Shown piece after piece: positions 7,677-16,106 of a stretch of DNA of 64,000 bases; positions within the stretch are counted from its first letter, which is position 1; every line of letters begins with the position of its first letter. The notes below the pieces were generated by a model. The model saw only the letters and a list, made by a program, of their open reading frames with translations, did not search any database and was not told the DNA's origin. The DNA lies in contig CALWBL010000001.1 of the NCBI GenBank assembly GCA_944376065.1, forward strand, positions 124,001-188,000, given 5' to 3'. The position numbers were made by a program, and so were the translations under genes. The stretch comes from an uncultured Butyricicoccus sp. (GTDB taxonomy: Bacteria > Bacillota > Clostridia > Oscillospirales > Butyricicoccaceae).

Positions 7677-7883
7677 CTACTCCTCCTCTGTCAAATAAAA
7701 TACCTGTTCAACTGATTTTTCAAACACCTTTGCAATTTTGAGTGCAAGTGTTATAGATGGGTTATAATCCCCTCTTTCAATAAGGCTTATTGTTTGTCTT
7801 GATGCACCGACTAGCGAACCAAGCTCTTGCTGATTTAAGTTTTTTGCTGCACGAAATTCTTTTACACGATTTTCAAGCGGCAT
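7677..7883 (-). CDS. XRE-family helix-turn-helix regulator
   Basis: 68-residue single-domain Cro/CI-type protein: RVKEFRAAKNLNQQELGSLV, then the recognition helix ASRQTISLIERGDYNPSITLALKIAKVF. It belongs to the short transcriptional-regulator group with consensus 'R..I...E.G.Y.PS..LA..IA' found beside small membrane proteins. Start ATG 7883 follows aggaggt (7891-7897); the alternative GTG at 7892 overlaps that site. It very likely binds the repeated TTGTCA elements just upstream and represses its own operon. Its target outside the operon, if any, is unknown. Confidence 0.88.
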   Translation of the reverse strand: MPLENRVKEFRAAKNLNQQELGSLVGASRQTISLIERGDYNPSITLALKIAKVFEKSVEQVFYLTEEE

Positions 7884-7911
7884 ATAAAACACCTCCTTTT
7901 GACATGTATGA

Positions 7912-7996
7912 TTGTCATAATGACAATTTTATTTGTCATTATTATGATATCACTGACAACTATATTTGTCAACACTTTTGACAACTTTTTTTGTCA
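7912..7996 (-). promoter_or_regulatory. XRE operon promoter with seven TTGTCA/TGACAA sites
   Basis: Hexamers TTGTCA or their complement TGACAA occur at 7912, 7921, 7933, 7954, 7966, 7979 and 7991. The minus-strand promoter TTGACA (7972-7967), 17-base spacer, TATCAT (7949-7944) lies within the array, so its -35 overlaps one site. An inverted pair TTGTCA-TAA-TGACAA stands at 7912-7926. A regulator bound here would block RNA polymerase. Confidence 0.65.
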
Positions 7997-8013
7997 TTTC
8001 TATTTTTGCACAA

Positions 8014-8045
8014 AAAAACAGACGCACATAAGTACGTCTGTTTTT
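8014..8045 (-). terminator. Terminator of the CBS-domain gene
   Basis: On the minus strand AAAAACAGACG pairs with CGTCTGTTTTT (arms 8045-8035 and 8024-8014, loop between), followed by a T-run at about 8012. It ends the CBS gene transcript just downstream of its stop. Confidence 0.85.
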
Positions 8046-8048
8046 AAA

Positions 8049-8516
8049 TCAACCCCAAATTTCATTTAACTCATTTCGGGTTACTATAGCTTTTTCTTTC
8101 ATTTGCATTTTTAGAGTCTTTTTCTTTATTTCTGAAATGCAATAATTCATAATACGTTGACGGGTTACAATACCTATAAAACAATCTCTGTCATCAATTA
8201 CAGGGACAAAGTTCTGATGAAGTGCTGTATCAAGTAAATCGATTATTTGAGCCTCTGCCCTAACCGGTCTATTCTGTACTCTGCGCTCCATTTGTTCCAT
8301 ATACATAATATCACGCTGATTCCATATTTCTGGTTTAGATAGAGCTCTTAAAAAATCGCCTTCTGTAACTGTTCCTATGTATCTTCCTTCTCTTGAAATT
8401 AGTGGTATTGCAGTATATCCCGTTTCCTGCATACTTTCTAAACCCTCAGCTATTGTTTGGTCGTGATATAGATATGACACCTCATGTTTTGGTGTCAAAA
8501 AAAACATAATATTCAT
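8049..8516 (-). CDS. CBS-domain protein (CbpA/YkuL-like)
   Basis: 155 residues made of a CBS pair: one unit around 12-60 (DQTIAEGLESMQETGYTAIPLI, GTVTEGDFLRAL) and one around 80-130 (EAQIIDLLDTALHQNFVPVID, GIVTRQRIMNYC), with a basic C-terminal helix. CBS pairs bind adenine nucleotides; YkuL-type proteins in Firmicutes sense cyclic di-AMP or AMP, but no ligand can be assigned here. The start MNIMFFLTPKHEV may be either of two ATGs three codons apart; the ribosome site is weak. Monocistronic, with its own terminator. Confidence 0.75.
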   Translation of the reverse strand: MNIMFFLTPKHEVSYLYHDQTIAEGLESMQETGYTAIPLISREGRYIGTVTEGDFLRALSKPEIWNQRDIMYMEQMERRVQNRPVRAEAQIIDLLDTALHQNFVPVIDDRDCFIGIVTRQRIMNYCISEIKKKTLKMQMKEKAIVTRNELNEIWG

Positions 8517-8651
8517 AATATTCTGCTTCTTTCTGCTACATTTATACTGGATAAATTGTTTTATCTGTAAGCATATTGTACCAAAATGTAAGCAGTCTTA
8601 CAACATATTAAACGCATTTTTAACAAATTGTACATTATTTTCACAAAATAA

Positions 8652-10394
8652 TCAAATCTGTTTCAAAATTTTCTCTATAAGTGAAACTCGCTGGAAAGGT
8701 GTTATTAAATACCAGCCATGAGTAAAGTTACGCATACGGTTAGCAATATCTACTGATAATTTAACTGCAAGTTCTTCTGCCTTATCTCTGTCAAGACCAT
8801 CATACATATTAACAATATCCTCTGGAATATCAATACCTGCCATTTCTTGGCTCATAAACAAAGCATTTCTATGGCTTATAATAGGAATTATACCTCCTAG
8901 AATTTTAGCATCTAGTGTATCATAAGCCTTTTTGAGGTTTTCAAATGCCTTTTCAGTAAATACTGGCTGGGTTAAAAATGCGCATATTCCTGCCTCTTGT
9001 TTGCGTACAGCCTTTCTAAGCTCGGCATCAAAATTCCTGGCATTTACATTTAATGCACCATATACAGAAAACGGAGCACAAAATCCGTCTGCTGAAAGCT
9101 GGCGAATGTAATCAGCAAGCACAACCGAGTTAAATGAAAATACCGCCTTAACTTCATCTTTTGCAGCCGATGGTACAGGGTCGCCAGTTACTACAAGTAC
9201 ATTTTGCACCTGCTCGACGGATAAACCTAAAAGCAGGGCTTTGGTAGCGTTGATATTTCTATCACGACATGTCATATGTGGAATTGAGTCTAAATCAAGC
9301 TCTCTATGCAGCTTAGCAGCAAGAAGTGAAGAATCGACGCGAACCCTAGCCACTGGACAGTCAGCAATAGTTACCGCATCAACACCAATTTCTTTTAGTT
9401 TTCTTGCACCATTCATAAACTTTTCAATATTAGAATCTGCTGGAGGATCTAATTCCACTGCAATAATACGTTTACCCTTTTGCATTTTTTCTGCAAGACG
9501 ATTTTTCACTTGTGTGAAAATAGGCTTTTTATTGTCATCTAAATTTTCTTGTTTTATGGTTTTAGAAATGATTTTACCTTCAAGTTTACGACTAACTTGT
9601 TTAATATGTTCTGGAGTTGTGCCACAACAACCACCAACAATATTAACACCTGTTTTTATAAGCTCTGAGCATCTTTCAGCGAAATAATTAGGGCTAATGT
9701 CAAAAACTGTTCTGCCATCAATAACAGTTGGATAACCAGCATTTGGCATAACAGAAAATGATTTTTTTGCATTTTGAATATCAACCTGAAGTGTTTTTGC
9801 TGTCTGCAATAGATGCAATGGACCAGATACACAGTTTAATCCCACTGCATCTAAATTTATATCTTCACAAACACGCTTTATTAAATTATGTGCTGCTATT
9901 CCATGACGAGTAAAGCCGTCTGGAGTTACTGCAAAAGAAGCAATTATATAAGCATCACTGCACTTTTTTTTAATATACGCTGTAAAATCAGCCAAATCTT
10001 TATCATCTGCAAGGGTTTCAAATAAAAAGTTTTTTGCGCCTAAGCTTAGAAATTCATCTAAAACCGCATAAACTTCCTCTTTTTGCTCATCAATAGGACA
10101 TAAATCTGCGAAAATTTTACAGTTTTTATCCCCTATCGCTTTAATAGCATTATCCCAAGCGGATTTTATAATTTTTCTAATTTGAATTATATCGCACTCA
10201 AGAGCTTTTGGAGTGGCTGCAAATGTATTAGTTTTAATTGCATTTGCACCTGCATTTATATACTCACTATGTATTTTTATTATACGCTCAGGGTGATTTA
10301 TATTTGCCCATTCACATTTTGCAGTATCATCTGGATAACAAGTGCTGTAATATGTACCCATTGCACCGTCGAAAAGCAATATATTATCTTTCAT
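8652..10394 (-). CDS. Bifunctional homocysteine S-methyltransferase / methylenetetrahydrofolate reductase
   Basis: 580-residue fusion like Bacillus YitJ. Residues 1 to about 285 form a homocysteine methyltransferase barrel with the zinc cysteines in GLNCVSG and VGGCCGTTPEH. Residues from about 300 to the end form a MetF-type reductase with VELDPPADS, TCRDRNINATKALLLGL, VLVVTGDP and AFLTQPVF. It would supply methyl-THF from methylene-THF and may transfer methyl to homocysteine. ATG 10394 is chosen because it matches the domain start; a TTG 27 bases upstream overlaps metH. It lies 19 bases after metH in the same operon, so reductase and B12 enzyme are co-expressed. Confidence 0.9.
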   Translation of the reverse strand: MKDNILLFDGAMGTYYSTCYPDDTAKCEWANINHPERIIKIHSEYINAGANAIKTNTFAATPKALECDIIQIRKIIKSAWDNAIKAIGDKNCKIFADLCPIDEQKEEVYAVLDEFLSLGAKNFLFETLADDKDLADFTAYIKKKCSDAYIIASFAVTPDGFTRHGIAAHNLIKRVCEDINLDAVGLNCVSGPLHLLQTAKTLQVDIQNAKKSFSVMPNAGYPTVIDGRTVFDISPNYFAERCSELIKTGVNIVGGCCGTTPEHIKQVSRKLEGKIISKTIKQENLDDNKKPIFTQVKNRLAEKMQKGKRIIAVELDPPADSNIEKFMNGARKLKEIGVDAVTIADCPVARVRVDSSLLAAKLHRELDLDSIPHMTCRDRNINATKALLLGLSVEQVQNVLVVTGDPVPSAAKDEVKAVFSFNSVVLADYIRQLSADGFCAPFSVYGALNVNARNFDAELRKAVRKQEAGICAFLTQPVFTEKAFENLKKAYDTLDAKILGGIIPIISHRNALFMSQEMAGIDIPEDIVNMYDGLDRDKAEELAVKLSVDIANRMRNFTHGWYLITPFQRVSLIEKILKQI

Positions 10395-10413
10395 TTTATC
10401 ATCACTCTTTCTT

Positions 10414-12792
10414 TTAACCAAGGATATCTCGTGCTATATCAACAGATTCCTTTGCATCACGCGCATAGAAATCAGCACCTATTTTCTTTGCATATTCTGG
10501 TGTTAAAACTGCACCACCGACCCAAACTTTGCAGTCATGACCAGCGTTTCTAAGTGCTTTAATAGTTTCTTCCATGCTGCCAAGTGTTGTTGTCATAAGA
10601 GCAGACAGACCTATAAGTTTTACATTTTGCTCTATTGCAGTATTTACCACAGTTTCGATTGGTACATCTCTACCTAAATCAAGCACTTGATAGCCATAGT
10701 TTTCCAGTATAGTTTTAACTATATTTTTGCCAATATCATGAATATCGCCTTTAACAGTTGCAACTATGATTTTACCCTTGGATACAGATTTAGCACCCTT
10801 TGCAGCTATTGATTTTTTAATAATTTCAAATGCCTCTTGTGCAGCGCCAGCGGAATTTATAAGCTGAGGGAGAAATATTTCACCCTTTTCAAATCTATCG
10901 CCGACTAGGTCAAGTGCAGGTATTAAAAGAGTGTTTACAATATCCAATTCGGTCATACTGTTTTCTAAAAGTGACTGTGTAATAGCCTTGCAATCCTCTT
11001 TTAAACCCTTTTCAACTGCACGAATAAGTGGTGGCTGTTCTTCTGTACTTTCATTAGTTTTCTGCACTGCCTGTACATTTGCTGCAACAGTTTGTTGTGG
11101 CATTTTCATACAAGCCTCAATATATTCTTGTGAATTTTTATCTCTGTTATAAATAACATTAAATACTCTAATAGCATTCATAACTGGTAAGCTATTAGGA
11201 TTTATAATAGGCATATCAAGTCCATAAGACATTGCAAGTGTTAAAAATCCGGTTGTTACAAGCTCTCTGCATGGCAGACCAAAAGAAATATTTGAAACAC
11301 CTAAAACACAATGCAAACCAAGATTATCTCTAACCATTTGCATAGCTTTTAAAGTTTCGACCGCTTTGTCTTGCTCTGCAGAAACCGTAAGGGTTAAGCA
11401 GTCAATAAACACATCTTCTTTCGGAATACCATATTCCATAGCCCTTTTCATAATACGCTCAGCAATTACAAAACGCTCCTCGGCTGTTGGTGGCAAACCG
11501 TTGCTATCCATAGTCAAACCTACAACTGCTGCACCATATTTCTTAGCTATTGGAAGAATTTTTTCAAGAACTTCTTCTTCACCATTTACAGAGTTGACAA
11601 TGGCCTTACCGTTTACAACTCTTAAACCTGCCTCTAAAACCTCTGGCTTTGTAGAGTCAATTTGAAGTGGCAAATCTGTTACACCCTGAATAGCCTTTAC
11701 CACTTTGACCATCATTTGTGCCTCGTCTATACCTGGTAAGCCTACATTTACATCTAAAATATGAGCGCCTGCATCTGCTTGCTCCACAGCTTGATGTAAA
11801 ATATAGTCCATATCACCTTCGCCAAGCGCCTGCTGGAAGCGCTTTTTGCCCGTTGGGTTAATACGCTCACCAATGACACGTACACCATCAATTCTTACAA
11901 CATTTGTTGGAGAACACACTTCTGAGTGACGTATTATTTCTCTTTTTGCTGGTGTTTCTCCTTGCGTACGCTTTACAATCTCAGAAATATATTCTGGAGT
12001 TGTGCCACAGCAACCGCCTAAAATGCTTACACCCATTGAAAGATATTCTTCCATAAGCTCGGCAAACTCCACCGCATCAATGTCATATTCGCTTGTAGAA
12101 GGGTCTGGAAGTCCAGCATTTGCTTTAACTATAATAGGCAAAACAGTAGCATTGCATAAACGCTCTACAATCGGCATAAGCTCCTTTGGACCGAGTGAAC
12201 AGTTTACACCCATAGCATCAACGCCCAAACCCTCTAAAGTCATAGCCATTGATTCAACCGAGCAACCGGTGAATGTTCTTCCATTTTGCTCAAATGTCAT
12301 TGTTACATAAATAGGAAGTTTTGTGTTTTCCTTTGCTGCAAGTACACCCGCCTTAACCTCATATAAATCGGTCATAGTTTCAAATATAACAAGGTCTGCC
12401 CCTGCACTCTCTCCAGCGACTAACATTTCTTTAAAGATTTCATATGCATTTTCAAAAGATAATGTTCCATAAGGCTCTAAAAGCTGACCTATTGGACCAA
12501 TATCAAGAGCTACTTTGCACTTTGTGCCATTAGCTGCATCTTTGGCACATTTAACCGCTGCTTTTACAACTTTTTCAACACTTTCTCCACTTTTTTGAAG
12601 TTTATAGCTATTAGCACCAAAAGTATTAGCATAAATGATATCCGAACCTGCATCAATATAAGCCTTGTGTATTGCTTTTATTTTTTCTGGTTCTGTTAAG
12701 CATAAAACTTCTGGGCTATGTCCTGCTGCCAAACCGTTTCTTTGCAGCATAGTACCCATTGCACCATCTAAATAAATAATTTTATCTCCCAC
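10414..12792 (-). CDS. metH: Cobalamin-dependent methionine synthase without reactivation domain
   Basis: 792 residues. Homocysteine-binding domain at about 1-300 (YLDGAMGTML, GVNCS, GGCCGTTPEY), pterin-binding domain at about 315-590 (RVIGERINPTGKKRF, DAGAHILDVNVGLPG), cap and B12-binding domains at about 630-790 with the cobalt-ligand motif DIHDIGKNI. The C-terminal AdoMet reactivation domain of E. coli MetH (1,227 residues) is missing and is encoded by the gene just upstream. I place the start at GTG 12792, behind ggcgggg; it overlaps the upstream gene by 11 bases, suggesting coupling. It transfers methyl from methyl-THF to homocysteine. Confidence 0.93.
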   Translation of the reverse strand: MGDKIIYLDGAMGTMLQRNGLAAGHSPEVLCLTEPEKIKAIHKAYIDAGSDIIYANTFGANSYKLQKSGESVEKVVKAAVKCAKDAANGTKCKVALDIGPIGQLLEPYGTLSFENAYEIFKEMLVAGESAGADLVIFETMTDLYEVKAGVLAAKENTKLPIYVTMTFEQNGRTFTGCSVESMAMTLEGLGVDAMGVNCSLGPKELMPIVERLCNATVLPIIVKANAGLPDPSTSEYDIDAVEFAELMEEYLSMGVSILGGCCGTTPEYISEIVKRTQGETPAKREIIRHSEVCSPTNVVRIDGVRVIGERINPTGKKRFQQALGEGDMDYILHQAVEQADAGAHILDVNVGLPGIDEAQMMVKVVKAIQGVTDLPLQIDSTKPEVLEAGLRVVNGKAIVNSVNGEEEVLEKILPIAKKYGAAVVGLTMDSNGLPPTAEERFVIAERIMKRAMEYGIPKEDVFIDCLTLTVSAEQDKAVETLKAMQMVRDNLGLHCVLGVSNISFGLPCRELVTTGFLTLAMSYGLDMPIINPNSLPVMNAIRVFNVIYNRDKNSQEYIEACMKMPQQTVAANVQAVQKTNESTEEQPPLIRAVEKGLKEDCKAITQSLLENSMTELDIVNTLLIPALDLVGDRFEKGEIFLPQLINSAGAAQEAFEIIKKSIAAKGAKSVSKGKIIVATVKGDIHDIGKNIVKTILENYGYQVLDLGRDVPIETVVNTAIEQNVKLIGLSALMTTTLGSMEETIKALRNAGHDCKVWVGGAVLTPEYAKKIGADFYARDAKESVDIARDILG

Positions 12793-13459
12793 AGGTTTTC
12801 CCCGCCTTTCTAAATCTACAATTTTCAAACATAGAGCAATAGGCACAGCCTCTAAAGCGTTTAGTTTGCTTTGTTTCGGCAATGCCAATAATCGCTGTTA
12901 CAGACTTTCTTGGTGTTAAAATACATGAATCTGTAAGTGTAAGTCCAATTTGCCTTTGTGTATCTAACAAACCTACCATCTCTGATTGAAATGATATTGG
13001 CATATCGCCATAACCTGGACTAAATCTATCAGTAAACCACTTAATATTTAATTTTTCTTTTATCTCTTTCTCTACTTTATCACAAACGGCCTCTATCGCT
13101 GATGAACCACAGCAATCCAAAATAATTGCATTTGACATATTGCGAATTTCTGCCATACGAATAACTCTTTCTATATCTGCACCTAAAGTAGCCGCCATAA
13201 GCACACATTTTTTACAGTCTTTAAGCATAACGGCTATGTCGTTGCCGATTAAATGTACACCTGGCTCCTTTAAAACTGGAGTTTCATGTTGCCAATCTAT
13301 ATCAAACACTTTATACGTCCATCTCGGTTTGACGGTATCTAAAGTTATTTTTATACATTCTTCAAGCTGATTTTGTATATTTTGTGGAATTTCACTGCCA
13401 CGCCATCCAAGATATTGCAAAACCTCTGCTTTTGAAAACTCCGAAAGCTCTATTTCCAT
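12782..13459 (-). CDS. Methionine synthase reactivation (AdoMet-binding) subunit
   Basis: 225-residue stand-alone version of the MetH activation domain, which reductively methylates inactive cob(II)alamin using AdoMet. The family fold is seen in LGWRGSEIPQNI, the central segment KEKLNIKWFTDRFSPGYGDM and LTDSCILTPRKSVTAIIG; the R.SPGYGD stretch is the AdoMet-binding signature (RPAPGYPA in E. coli). The C-terminus has a CAYCSMFENCRF cysteine group, absent from E. coli MetH, that might hold metal or a cluster for electron delivery. It is first in the operon with metH and the MTHFR fusion, so the whole B12 methionine branch is together. Confidence 0.87.
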   Translation of the reverse strand: MEIELSEFSKAEVLQYLGWRGSEIPQNIQNQLEECIKITLDTVKPRWTYKVFDIDWQHETPVLKEPGVHLIGNDIAVMLKDCKKCVLMAATLGADIERVIRMAEIRNMSNAIILDCCGSSAIEAVCDKVEKEIKEKLNIKWFTDRFSPGYGDMPISFQSEMVGLLDTQRQIGLTLTDSCILTPRKSVTAIIGIAETKQTKRFRGCAYCSMFENCRFRKAGKTCGR

Positions 13460-13498
13460 ATATTACACCCCGCTTTTCAAAAAATGTTATGCTTTAGT

Positions 13499-13528
13499 AT
13501 TATATCATAGTGATAAATAAAAAAACAA
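13499..13528 (-). promoter_or_regulatory. Putative promoter of the methionine operon
   Basis: On the minus strand TTGTTT (13528-13523), 18-base spacer, TATAAT (13504-13499), 40 bases before the start of the reactivation gene. The -35 lies within the T-tract of the terminator of the upstream ABC operon. No SAM or cobalamin riboswitch fits in the short leader. Confidence 0.45.
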
Positions 13529-13560
13529 TAGGAATCAAGGTCTAAGCCTCAATCCCTATT
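13517..13560 (-). terminator. Terminator of the ABC importer operon
   Basis: Arms 13547-13560 and 13527-13540 pair over 14 positions with three G-U wobbles, loop of six, followed on the minus strand by a long T-run (13525-13517). It overlaps the end of the ATPase gene. Confidence 0.8.
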
Positions 13561-14120
13561 ACTTTTGCACCAAAAAACTCTGCTTCATCTTTCTCATGTG
13601 TTATCATTATAATTGTCTTATTTTCAAAATAGTTCTTCATCTCATTTAAAACCATCTGTTTTGTGTGCATGTCTAAACCTTTAAGCGGTTCATCTAAAAA
13701 TAATACATCAAAATCTGAAAGCAAAGCTCTCAATATACTTACCCGCCTTTTCATGCCACCTGAAAGCGTGCTAACTGGTTTATTTTCTATATCAGTTAGT
13801 CCCATTTTACAAAGTGCATCTTGCACAGTTTTTTTATTATTTTTATAATTTACCAGTCTTATATTTGATACTGCGTCAAGTTCTTCACATAGTCTGTCCT
13901 CTTGAAAAACAGCTCGTATTTTTAGATTTTCAAGACCTGTTATTTTTCCTCTGTCTGCTTTTTCCATCCCCATAAGTATACGCAAGAGTGTTGTTTTTCC
14001 CGCTCCAGAAGGTGCCATTATACAGCTTATTTTTCCATGCTCTATAACTGCTGAAAAATTATTTAGAACCTGTTTTTCACCATATGCTTTATATAAATTT
14101 TCTATTTTAATGTCTTGCAT
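13542..14120 (-). CDS. ABC importer ATP-binding protein (SsuB/TauB-like)
   Basis: Short 192-residue ATPase. Walker A APSGAGKTTL near residue 36, signature LSGGMKRRVSILRAL near 117, Walker B VLFLDEPLKGLD and switch histidine ITHEKDEAEFF. The layout matches SsuB/TauB/ThiZ-type ATPases, though it is shorter than the usual 240-260 residues because the C-terminal part is reduced. Last gene of an operon with a permease and a lipoprotein receptor. The operon stands directly before the methionine genes but has its own terminator, so a link to sulfur or methionine supply is only suggestive. Confidence 0.87.
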   Translation of the reverse strand: MQDIKIENLYKAYGEKQVLNNFSAVIEHGKISCIMAPSGAGKTTLLRILMGMEKADRGKITGLENLKIRAVFQEDRLCEELDAVSNIRLVNYKNNKKTVQDALCKMGLTDIENKPVSTLSGGMKRRVSILRALLSDFDVLFLDEPLKGLDMHTKQMVLNEMKNYFENKTIIMITHEKDEAEFFGAKVIGIEA

Positions 14121-14126
14121 TTTTTA

Positions 14127-14873
14127 TCAATCCATTCTCAAAAGTAAAATTTTAATTTTAGATAATAAACGCAAAAATAAACGCTCAAAAAATAGGCTTA
14201 TGCAAACTATAACAAATGTCCACGCAAACAAATCCGGCGTGTCAAGATAAACTTTTGCTTGCTGTAAACATTCGCCTATTGAACCATCAGGCATGCCTAT
14301 AACCTCGGCTGCAACCCCTGATTTCCAGCATAAGCCAAGACACACTGCACATGCTGACTCAAAATATTTAAAAATATGCGGAACATATATGTAACGCACC
14401 TGTTTTATAGTGGAAATTTCAAAAACCTTTGCCATTTCACGCATTTTACTATCAATGGTGCAAATGCCAGTTAGTATATTGCTATACATAACTGGCATAA
14501 CCATTAAAAATGATATTAAAATAGCAAGATTTTTAGAAGAAAACCAAATAAGAGCTAAAATAATAAATGATGCAACAGGCACAGAGCGAATAGCAAGCAT
14601 AAATGGTGATAAAAGTTCATCTATAAGTTTAAATTTGCTTGCTAAAGCAGCAAATAAACAGCTAACTATAACAGCAATTATAAATCCGCCTATAATTCTG
14701 GTTGATGAAAATACAATGGCAAGCCAAAAATCTTTTGTAATAATCAGCTCTGATAGCCTTATAATGACTTTGACAGGTGATACAAGCAAAATCTGCTGAT
14801 TTAACATCATGCTAACCACTTGCCACACCAAAAGCCAAAATAAAACAGCCCATAATTTAATGGTTCTTCGCAT
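14127..14873 (-). CDS. ABC importer permease (SsuC-like)
   Basis: 248 residues with six membrane helices and the binding-protein-dependent EAA-type loop around VFEISTIKQVRYIYVPHIFKYFESA, followed by LGLCWKSGVAAEVIGMP, a stretch conserved in SsuC/TauC/NMT1-type permeases. It forms the channel for the adjacent ATPase and lipoprotein. Gaps to its neighbours are five to six bases, so the three are one transcript. Substrate class by family: sulfonates, taurine, nitrate or thiamine precursors; nothing here decides which. Confidence 0.87.
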   Translation of the reverse strand: MRRTIKLWAVLFWLLVWQVVSMMLNQQILLVSPVKVIIRLSELIITKDFWLAIVFSSTRIIGGFIIAVIVSCLFAALASKFKLIDELLSPFMLAIRSVPVASFIILALIWFSSKNLAILISFLMVMPVMYSNILTGICTIDSKMREMAKVFEISTIKQVRYIYVPHIFKYFESACAVCLGLCWKSGVAAEVIGMPDGSIGECLQQAKVYLDTPDLFAWTFVIVCISLFFERLFLRLLSKIKILLLRMD

Positions 14874-14878
14874 AAGTT

Positions 14879-15904
14879 TTATCTTGAGTAATAGAAATCA
14901 TCAGCCGGCATTTTGCCACCGATAGTCTTTGGGTTCTGGTCATTTAACACAGATAGATAACCGGATAGCTTCTCTTTCATCTCATTGCCCTCGATAAAGG
15001 TTATATTACATTCTGGAATAGCCTTTACTGCGACTTCTTCCGGCACGATATCAAATTTGCCAACTAATGCAGCTGCCTGCGTCACATTTTCATTTGTAAA
15101 CTGTACAGATTCTTTGTAGTGGTCTAAAAATGCTGATATAGCTTGAGGATTTTCATCAATAACACTCTTTTTTGCAACTACAACACCTGTAATGAGCGAA
15201 GATGGATTTTCACTGTTTGCTTGCAGTTTATCCCACTCCTCATTTAAATCAAGAGCCACTCTAATTTTATCACTCTTAGTTTGTGCAGTGGTTACAAATG
15301 GCTGTGGCAGTAATGCAATGGCATTTTCATTTGCCATAAGTGCGGCAAGACACTCACTATGCTCGCTTTTCCACTCAATAGTCACATCGGTGACAGGGTC
15401 TATGCCATTTTCACTTAGAATATAATTTAGTGTATATTCTGGGGTTAAACCCTTTCCGCTTGCATAAATTGTTTTTCCTCGCATATCTTCTACACTAGAG
15501 ATATTTTCCCCATCTTCCACGATATACAGCACACCTAAAGTGTTAATCGCAATTACATCAATTTGTCCCTGTGTATTGTTATAAAGCACTGACGCCAAAT
15601 TTGCTGGAACTGCCGCAATGTCAAAACCATCTTCACTGTTTATCTGAGCAGTTATTTCATCAGCAGATGCTGCGATTGTGAAATTGTAATTATTATCTGT
15701 CAGTTTACCCTGCTCAGCATTGTCCATAAACTGAACCAGTCCCATAGCTGTTGGACCTTTAAGTGCTGCAATATCTAAGTCAACCGCTTGTACATGCTCC
15801 TCTGACTTAACCGCACTTGTGTTATTATCATTATTTGTCCCGCACCCTGCAAGCAAACCTGTTGTAAGTGCAAAGGCACAAAAAATTGCTGTAAGTTTTT
15901 TCAT
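14879..15904 (-). CDS. ABC importer substrate-binding lipoprotein (NMT1/SsuA-like)
   Basis: 341 residues with a lipoprotein signal peptide, lipobox LLAGC at residues 17-21, then a Ser/Asn-rich linker. The mature part reads like the NMT1/THI5-SsuA fold: LDIAALKGPTAMGLVQFMD, GFDIAAVPANLASVLYNN, MRGKTIYASGKGLTPEYTLNYIL. Such receptors bind small organic solutes; the ligand cannot be named. First gene of the importer operon, ribosome site aaggaagg, with a divergent promoter region shared with pepD. Confidence 0.82.
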   Translation of the reverse strand: MKKLTAIFCAFALTTGLLAGCGTNNDNNTSAVKSEEHVQAVDLDIAALKGPTAMGLVQFMDNAEQGKLTDNNYNFTIAASADEITAQINSEDGFDIAAVPANLASVLYNNTQGQIDVIAINTLGVLYIVEDGENISSVEDMRGKTIYASGKGLTPEYTLNYILSENGIDPVTDVTIEWKSEHSECLAALMANENAIALLPQPFVTTAQTKSDKIRVALDLNEEWDKLQANSENPSSLITGVVVAKKSVIDENPQAISAFLDHYKESVQFTNENVTQAAALVGKFDIVPEEVAVKAIPECNITFIEGNEMKEKLSGYLSVLNDQNPKTIGGKMPADDFYYSR

Positions 15905-15962
15905 TTAAAAAAACCTTCCTTTCTTATTTTATAAACAAGTTAGATAATACTAACATATTGAT

Positions 15963-15992
15963 ATTTTATCTTGTAATCAAACGTTTAGTCAA
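15963..15992 (-). promoter_or_regulatory. Putative promoter of the ABC importer operon
   Basis: On the minus strand TTGACT (15992-15987), 18-base spacer, TAAAAT (15968-15963), about 60 bases before the lipoprotein start. Confidence 0.4.
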
Positions 15993-16042
15993 TACATAAC
16001 TTATACATTCATCAAAACGACGATAACAGTATATTTTAATAA

Positions 16043-16071
16043 TTGAAAATTTGTCGAACCACAGTTATAAT
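16043..16071 (+). promoter_or_regulatory. Promoter of pepD
   Basis: TTGAAA (16043-16048), 17-base spacer, TATAAT (16066-16071), 35 bases before the ATG. Confidence 0.65.
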
Positions 16072-16106
16072 ATGCATGAATATAAAAATATGAAAGCAGG
16101 ATTGAC

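Noticed and set aside
9241-9687. 148-codon open frame antisense to the MTHFR fusion
   Set aside because: No ribosome site or family resemblance; it mirrors the codon pattern of the conserved gene on the other strand.
15905-16106. Riboswitch (SAM, thiamine or cobalamin) ahead of the importer
   Set aside because: The 200 bases are explained by two divergent promoters; no conserved core or terminator pair was found.
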